From Oscillospiraceae bacterium (GTDB lineage Bacteria; Bacillota; Clostridia; Oscillospirales; Ruminococcaceae): DNA of 64,000 nt. A model generated the notes under the pieces. That model saw only the letters and a program-made list of their open reading frames with translations. It was not told where the DNA came from and did no database searches. Each line of letters begins with the position of its first letter. Positions within the stretch are counted from its first letter, which is position 1. The DNA is taken from positions 1 through 64,000 of the forward strand of contig JAFRUS010000110.1 of the NCBI GenBank assembly GCA_017438745.1, given 5' to 3'. Shown here piece by piece: positions 59,951 through 64,000 of this stretch. The translations under genes were made by a program, and so were the position numbers.

Positions 59951-60301
59951 TTATTCGATCTCGAAGGCGTCTGCGATCATGTCAAGTTCGAGCTTGATGA
60001 TGCGATAGTAGCAGTAGTTCCTGAATTTCTCAGTATTTCCTACGAGTCTGAATGAAGCCTTTTCAAAGTCATTGAACTGGCTTTCCTCTGAGCCGAAGCC
60101 TCTCTTAACGATGTCGTTGATAACAGTGGCTTCGTCTGTGCATTTCTTGGCTGCAAGTTCAACGGATAATTCAACCATTTTTCTGTACAGTGTATCACAC
60201 GCTGCACATTCTTCAGGTGTATAGCTTCCGATGTCTTCCATAACCGTGTAGAGCTTGCTTATCTCTGCAGCAATACTCTGAGCATTTCCTGCATTGAACA
60301 T
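59951..60301 (-). CDS. Small hypothetical protein
   Basis: This 116-residue, mostly helical, acidic protein has no signal peptide. It contains CAACDTLYRKM (Cys35 and Cys38 region) and later CTDEATVINDIVKRGFG and NYCYYRIIKLELDM. It lies 32 bases behind the BFD-like ferredoxin gene in the same direction, so the two may work together, perhaps in iron or redox handling. I do not recognise a family. An AGGTATCATT start with GGAGG ahead supports the ATG at 60301. Confidence 0.7.
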   Translation of the reverse strand: MFNAGNAQSIAAEISKLYTVMEDIGSYTPEECAACDTLYRKMVELSVELAAKKCTDEATVINDIVKRGFGSEESQFNDFEKASFRLVGNTEKFRNYCYYRIIKLELDMIADAFEIE

Positions 60302-60333
60302 AATGATACCTCCGTTCCTGTTTCAACAGGTGA

Positions 60334-60540
60334 TCAGTGCATAAGATCTGAAATTGTATCGAGTATCTTATCGTAGCAGCCGCCGCAGCCTGTTGAACAT
60401 GAAGTAACTTCCTGAACAGTCTTGAAAGCCTCTGTTACGTCTGTAAACTTCTTTTCTGTGTGAAGAGCACGGTCAATATCGTTTACTGTTACCTTCTTGC
60501 AGTGGCAGATCTCTTCGTTTGTTTTTGACATTCCGTCCAT
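60334..60540 (-). CDS. BFD-like [2Fe-2S] protein
   Basis: This 68-residue ferredoxin-like protein has cluster ligands CHC (Cys12 and Cys14) and CSTGCGGC near residues 48-55, the pattern of bacterioferritin-associated ferredoxin. It would pass electrons, for example to release iron from a ferritin or as part of an oxidoreductase. An AAGGAG site precedes the ATG at 60540. No ferritin gene is adjacent. Confidence 0.88.
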   Translation of the reverse strand: MDGMSKTNEEICHCKKVTVNDIDRALHTEKKFTDVTEAFKTVQEVTSCSTGCGGCYDKILDTISDLMH

Positions 60541-60653
60541 GATAAAACTCTCCTTATAGTAAATTGGTTTATGAAAACACTGCAGGTAACCTGTCAGTGT
60601 TTTGTATCTTAAAGTAAAAATACTTTTAAGCGTTGTTTGTTCCTAAAATGTGC

Positions 60654-62297
60654 TTAAGGATTTGAAATGAACTGTTCCGGATCGATAGCGTTGTCGGAAG
60701 TCCATTTGAAAGGCCAGTGACGTACTTCAAAGTGAAGGTGAGCGCCTGTTGAATATCCGGTCGATCCGGCATATCCGATAACTTCGCCCTGTGAAACACT
60801 CTGACCAACGCTGACAGAAACTGAGCTTAAGTGAGCGTACAGTGTACAGTACTTTCCGTCGTTGTGTCTTATTACGAGATATCTTCCGTATCCGCCGCCG
60901 CATCCGCAGCTTGAGCTCTTGCCGTAGTTGTGGGTACATTTGTTTTCAACTGAGAATACGATGCCGTCGCAGGCGGCTACAACAGCCTTGCCCATGATGG
61001 TGTCACCGTCAGATGCTGTTATGTCAACACCCTTGTGAAGGGTTCCCCATCTTGTTCCGAAAGGACTGGTGATTATTCCGTAACCGTTTGCCACAGGCCA
61101 GCCGAATCCGCTTGAATAGGTAGGCTGTGATGACGGAGCGGGAGTCTGAGCTTCAGTTGAAGGTGCTACAGGTTCTTCCTGCTTTGGTGCTTCCGTTGCC
61201 GGTTCAGTTGAAGGCGGTGTCTCTGCCTCAGGGGCTTCAGTTGTAGGTTTTTCATTGTTTTCGGCTGCGCGTCTTGATTCTTCAGCAGCACGTCTTGATT
61301 CTTCAGCAGCTCTTTCAGCACGGCGTGACTCTTCAGCGCGTCTTGATTCTTCCGCACGTCTTGATTCCTCGGCCCTGCTTTCAGCTTCAGACGCAGCAAT
61401 GGATTCAGACTCTGAAACTGATACTGATACGCTTACCAGATGTTCAGCGATCATACGTTCAAATTCTTCTACCTGTGAAGCGAGTTTCTTGATTTCTTCC
61501 TCTTCTTCCGCCATTGCTTTCTGACGCTCTTCTATGCTTTCGTGGATCTCTGATTTTACACCGTCAAGCTTGTCCAGTTCTTCCTGAGTGGCAGTGTAGT
61601 CTTTTCCGAGTTCTTCGAGAGCCTCAGTGAATTCATTTTTCTTTTCCTTTTCTGATTCAAGATTGCCTTCAAGCATTTCCTGTTCAGCTTCAAGGGATGA
61701 TTTCAGCTCTTTGAGCTTGTCTATCTGCTCCTGAATTGTTTCAATGAGGTTGTTGTCGTGCTCTGCCACCTTTGCGATAAGTTCAAATTTTGCAAGCATA
61801 TCGTAGAATGACGATGAGCCTGAAAGTATCGATGAAATATTATCACCCGATGCCATGTATGAGGCACGTATTCTTTTCTTGAGAACAGCGACGTTTTCGT
61901 CAATCTGAAGATCGGCATCCTTGATGCTTGCTTCAGTCAGATTTATCTTCTGGACGTTCTCGCTGATCTCGTCATCGAGTTTGTCTATCTGACCGGAAAC
62001 GTAGTCAATGTTCTGACTCTGGAGTTCCATTTTTTCAGTCAGAGCATTTCTGTATTCGAGCTTTACGCTTTCATCTGCTTCAACATCTTCGTATTTTGAC
62101 TGATATTCTTCAATTTCCTTCTGAAGTTCTGCTATGTGTTCCTTGTTTTCAGTCTTCAGTTCTTCGAGTTCGCTTATTGATTTTTCAGCCTCAGCCGGAG
62201 AAAAGGCTGTGACCGGTACATAACAGAATGATGATAATGTCATTACCGCTGTTAAAGAAAAAGCGGCAGCGATCTTCATAAAATTCTTATTATTCAA
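60654..62297 (-). CDS. Secreted coiled-coil M23 (LytM) peptidase
   Basis: This 547-residue exported protein has a signal peptide (about 1-31) and a long coiled coil (about 34-290, EnvC/PcsB-like). A run of SVSVSVSESES and then RAEESRRAEESR repeats follows (about 290-345), a Thr/Pro/Glu linker, and the peptidase domain (about 410-547). The zinc residues are visible in HKGVDI, YAHLSS and HLHFEV. It should cut peptidoglycan cross-bridges at division or growth sites. The extra cysteines in CTHNYGKSSSCGCGGG are a known insertion in clostridial members. It is monocistronic. Confidence 0.93.
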   Translation of the reverse strand: MNNKNFMKIAAAFSLTAVMTLSSFCYVPVTAFSPAEAEKSISELEELKTENKEHIAELQKEIEEYQSKYEDVEADESVKLEYRNALTEKMELQSQNIDYVSGQIDKLDDEISENVQKINLTEASIKDADLQIDENVAVLKKRIRASYMASGDNISSILSGSSSFYDMLAKFELIAKVAEHDNNLIETIQEQIDKLKELKSSLEAEQEMLEGNLESEKEKKNEFTEALEELGKDYTATQEELDKLDGVKSEIHESIEERQKAMAEEEEEIKKLASQVEEFERMIAEHLVSVSVSVSESESIAASEAESRAEESRRAEESRRAEESRRAERAAEESRRAAEESRRAAENNEKPTTEAPEAETPPSTEPATEAPKQEEPVAPSTEAQTPAPSSQPTYSSGFGWPVANGYGIITSPFGTRWGTLHKGVDITASDGDTIMGKAVVAACDGIVFSVENKCTHNYGKSSSCGCGGGYGRYLVIRHNDGKYCTLYAHLSSVSVSVGQSVSQGEVIGYAGSTGYSTGAHLHFEVRHWPFKWTSDNAIDPEQFISNP

Positions 62298-62365
62298 ATG
62301 AAAAATCCTTTCTGCAATTCGTTCCCCCGAAAGCCTGTCCCCATATAATCATTGATAAGTATTGC

Positions 62366-62989
62366 CTACTTTGTGACTTTTTCAAAATCACTTGCCGGAT
62401 GTTTGCATATCGGGCAGATGAAATCTTCCGGCAGTTCCTCGCCGACATATTCATAGCCGCAGATAACACATCTCCAGATCGTCTGACCGTCAGATGTTTT
62501 TCCGACTGCTTCCGGTTTCGGTTTTATGTTTTCAAAGTAGTATTCATATGTAGCCGACGGAATCTCGCTGAAGAATTCACCGTCTGACGGGATACCGACA
62601 AAAAGAATGTGGCTTCCGAGGTCGATCTCCTTAATAACAGAGACCGAGAAAAATGCGTTTGTTCCTTTTGTTACAGCCATACATCCGTTGGCTGTACGCT
62701 TGCAGTCGTTAAATCCTGCAAATTTGTCAGTGTCGCGTCCGCTCTGAAAACCAAAGTGTTTAAACAGGTCAAAGGACGCGCTCTGGTCAATAACAGAAAT
62801 ATTGAAGCGCTTTGCCTTCTGTATCATCTCACAGGTGTAGTTTGCCTTGTTTACTGAAATAGAAACAGCGTTCATCTCAGTAGCCACCTGACAGGCAGTG
62901 TTGATGATGCATCCGGTGTCCTTACCTTCAAAACTGGTTGTTACAACAAACAGTCCGTAGCTTATTTTCTGAAGTATTTTAGTATTCAT
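62366..62989 (-). CDS. hrb: High-molecular-weight rubredoxin (flavin reductase-rubredoxin)
   Basis: This 207-residue protein has a flavin reductase-like FMN domain (1-155: SYGLFVVTTSFEGKDTGCI, NTACQVA) and a C-terminal rubredoxin with Cys174, Cys177, Cys192 and Cys195 (RCVICGYEYVGE...ICPICKHP). In Moorella the same architecture passes electrons from NADH to a flavodiiron protein and protects against oxygen or NO. No flavodiiron gene is adjacent. A GGAGG site precedes the ATG. Confidence 0.93.
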   Translation of the reverse strand: MNTKILQKISYGLFVVTTSFEGKDTGCIINTACQVATEMNAVSISVNKANYTCEMIQKAKRFNISVIDQSASFDLFKHFGFQSGRDTDKFAGFNDCKRTANGCMAVTKGTNAFFSVSVIKEIDLGSHILFVGIPSDGEFFSEIPSATYEYYFENIKPKPEAVGKTSDGQTIWRCVICGYEYVGEELPEDFICPICKHPASDFEKVTK

Positions 62990-63010
62990 AGTTTTCCTCC
63001 TCGTCCTTTA

Positions 63011-63113
63011 GCGTAAACGCTGGTTTATCCATAAATCAGCTTGGGGACCGGGGCGAAGCCCCGCAGTTCTCCCATAAGAAATCCGGTGAAGCCGGATTTC
63101 TTACTTAACGTTC
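63011..63113 (+). repeat. MITE-like palindromic element, right copy
   Basis: TAAACGCTGGTTTAT/ATAAATCAGC, CGGGGCGAAGCCCCG and AAGAAATCCGG/CCGGATTTCTT occur in the same order as in the copy at 59832. It lies upstream of hrb. Confidence 0.8.
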
Positions 63114-63189
63114 CTTATATTATAACACACATAATTTGAAATATCTACTGGTTTTTAAAACCATTAAAAGGGGATAAATGTCTGTCATA

Positions 63190-63482
63190 AACAAAAACCG
63201 CCTTCGTTAAAGAAGGCGGTTTCTGCTTTAGAAATGAATTTTTATAATATAAAGACTGAATTAATATCTGAAGAATGAAGAGATAATACTCTGTATAAAT
63301 TTCCGGGATTTACTGAACTGCTGTTCAGTATGCCGGGAACACTGTAACCTGTATGTAACAAAAGAATGACAAAGTTGTTACAGCAGAAACCTGATACGCA
63401 GAAAATATATTCACGAAATGTTTGATTATAGAACAAAGTTCCTTTGGCGCTTAGCTTCTGAGGAACTTTATCTCTGCGACTA
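63190..63482 (-). ncRNA. Second unassigned RNA of about 290 bases
   Basis: A perfect promoter and a strong terminator bound a stretch with no well-supported ORF. On the minus strand the RNA has AAAGTTCC/GGAACTTT with a 19-base loop near its start (about 63467-63433), TGTAACAA/TTGTTACA, and TACTGAAC-AGCA-GTTCAGTA. A 64-codon TTG-started frame (63436-63242) lacks a well-spaced ribosome-binding site. I cannot match it to a known RNA family. Confidence 0.55.
63195..63222 (-). terminator. Terminator of the second unassigned RNA
   Basis: AAACCGCCTTC (63195-63205) pairs with GAAGGCGGTTT (63212-63222). On the minus strand TTTTTGTTT follows. Confidence 0.88.
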
Positions 63483-63487
63483 ATATT

Positions 63488-63516
63488 ATTATATTACAAA
63501 TCGGTAACATTGTCAA
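63488..63516 (-). promoter_or_regulatory. Perfect promoter of the second unassigned RNA
   Basis: On the minus strand TTGACA (63511-63516) and TATAAT (63488-63493) are 17 bases apart. Confidence 0.88.
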
Positions 63517-63626
63517 GTGGAGTTATATGAAAATTGTGTGTTAATTATATGAGAACATGGAAAAATGATAATAATCATGAATATTGCCACACTCTGGTGT
63601 TAGTTGTACTTCTATATTATAATTCC

Positions 63627-63661
63627 GAAAAAAGCCTCCGCAGTTTTTAAACCGCGGAGGC
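63627..63661 (-). terminator. Terminator of the decarboxylase beta subunit gene
   Basis: GCCTCCGC (63634-63641) pairs with GCGGAGGC (63654-63661). On the minus strand TTTTTTC follows. Confidence 0.88.
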
Positions 63662-63678
63662 GTAATAATTATTATTAA

Positions 63679-64000
63679 TTATTTAACGATACTTAAAAGT
63701 ACACCGGCAGCAACTGCTGAACCGATAACACCTGCAACGTTTGGTCCCATGGCGTGCATGAGAAGGAAGTTTGTCGGGTTTTCTGAAGCACCGACTTTCT
63801 GTGATACACGGGCTGCCATCGGAACGGCTGAAACGCCTGCTGAACCGATGAGCGGATTTACCTTTCCGCCTGTTACCTTATACATGATCTTACCGAATAA
63901 AACACCAGATGCAGTACCGATAGAGAATGCGATAACGCCGAGGATGATAACCTTTGCAAATTCAGCTGTGATGATCTTGTCGGCTGTTGTTGTTGCACCA
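63679..64000 (-). CDS. Na+-translocating decarboxylase beta subunit (partial)
   Basis: Only the last 107 residues are in view; the start lies beyond the right edge. The block [20 protein letters not shown] with RVSQKVG and [18 protein letters not shown] is the hallmark of OadB/GcdB/MmdB subunits. These integral membrane proteins use decarboxylation of oxaloacetate, glutaconyl-CoA or methylmalonyl-CoA to pump Na+. Which substrate applies cannot be told from this part; the alpha and gamma subunits would lie outside the window. Confidence 0.95.
   Translation of the reverse strand, partial: GATTTADKIITAEFAKVIILGVIAFSIGTASGVLFGKIMYKVTGGKVNPLIGSAGVSAVPMAARVSQKVGASENPTNFLLMHAMGPNVAGVIGSAVAAGVLLSIVK

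Noticed and set aside
63242..63436. A 64-codon minus-strand protein gene
   Set aside because: It would start at a TTG only about 3 bases after a weak AAGGA site and overlaps the stems of the orphan RNA. It is kept as an alternative in the finding only.
1..64000. tRNA, rRNA, insertion sequences, prophage or a defence island
   Set aside because: I looked on both strands for cloverleaf cores, rRNA landmarks, transposases, integrases and clusters of nuclease or helicase genes and saw none.

Overview
The window looks like chromosome of a Gram-positive anaerobe of the Oscillospiraceae, most likely Ruminococcus or a close relative. The signs are strong AGGAGG ribosome-binding sites, sigma-A promoters of the TTGAAA/TTGACA-17-TATAAT type, GatCAB, acetate kinase, a high-molecular-weight rubredoxin, a Na+-decarboxylase beta subunit, an LPLTG sortase signal, and a secreted CotH protein with a type I dockerin (the cellulosome module). 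I saw no rRNA, tRNA, CRISPR array, transposase or prophage block. Base composition by eye is moderate and fairly uniform.

Layout. 157-5313: a small unknown protein, then a LacI regulator and a CUT1 sugar ABC transporter (binding lipoprotein and two permeases, no ATPase). 5720-7834: a large cytosolic protein built on FDPYAQ repeats. 8084-10023: glucokinase and mannose-6-phosphate isomerase. 10106-10925: a minus-strand unit with a consensus promoter, a c-di-GMP-I riboswitch, a terminator and a tiny ORF. 11245-13740: a DUF2079 membrane protein and a small Met-rich protein. 13906-21442: an ECF sigma factor, a membrane partner and two ~1000-residue lipoproteins that join a propeller-like half to a solute-binding half. 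21512-22616: a hairpin tract, a PBECR4-like protein and an unassigned structured RNA with its own promoter and terminator.

22674-25247 is tmcAL, a HAD phosphatase and a rhomboid-like protein on the minus strand, divergent from ackA. 26933-33243 holds asnB, pyrB (with a PyrI-type zinc knuckle), mnmA, a PRTase-like protein and a DUF4026/DUF2314-like protein. 33323-35905 is the dockerin-CotH protein. 36295-41104 is gatCAB and citrate synthase. 41222-51056 holds an LPLTG phosphoesterase, a zinc-ribbon membrane protein, a GAF-SGDEF-EAL protein, a duplicated Ca-loop lipoprotein, a membrane protein and a membrane diguanylate cyclase. 51342-54876 holds two DUF4342-like paralogues and a two-component system. 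The right end carries glgA, a GDPD membrane protein, a GIY-YIG/DUF5718-like fusion, a BFD-like ferredoxin, an M23 peptidase, Hrb, a second orphan structured RNA and the C-terminal end of an OadB-type subunit.

Themes. c-di-GMP recurs: one riboswitch, one likely phosphodiesterase and one likely cyclase. Sugar entry and phosphorylation, glycogen synthesis and acetate formation fit a polysaccharide-fermenting gut bacterium. A palindromic MITE-like element of about 100 bp is scattered through intergenic gaps in five clear copies (one internally deleted) and one divergent copy.
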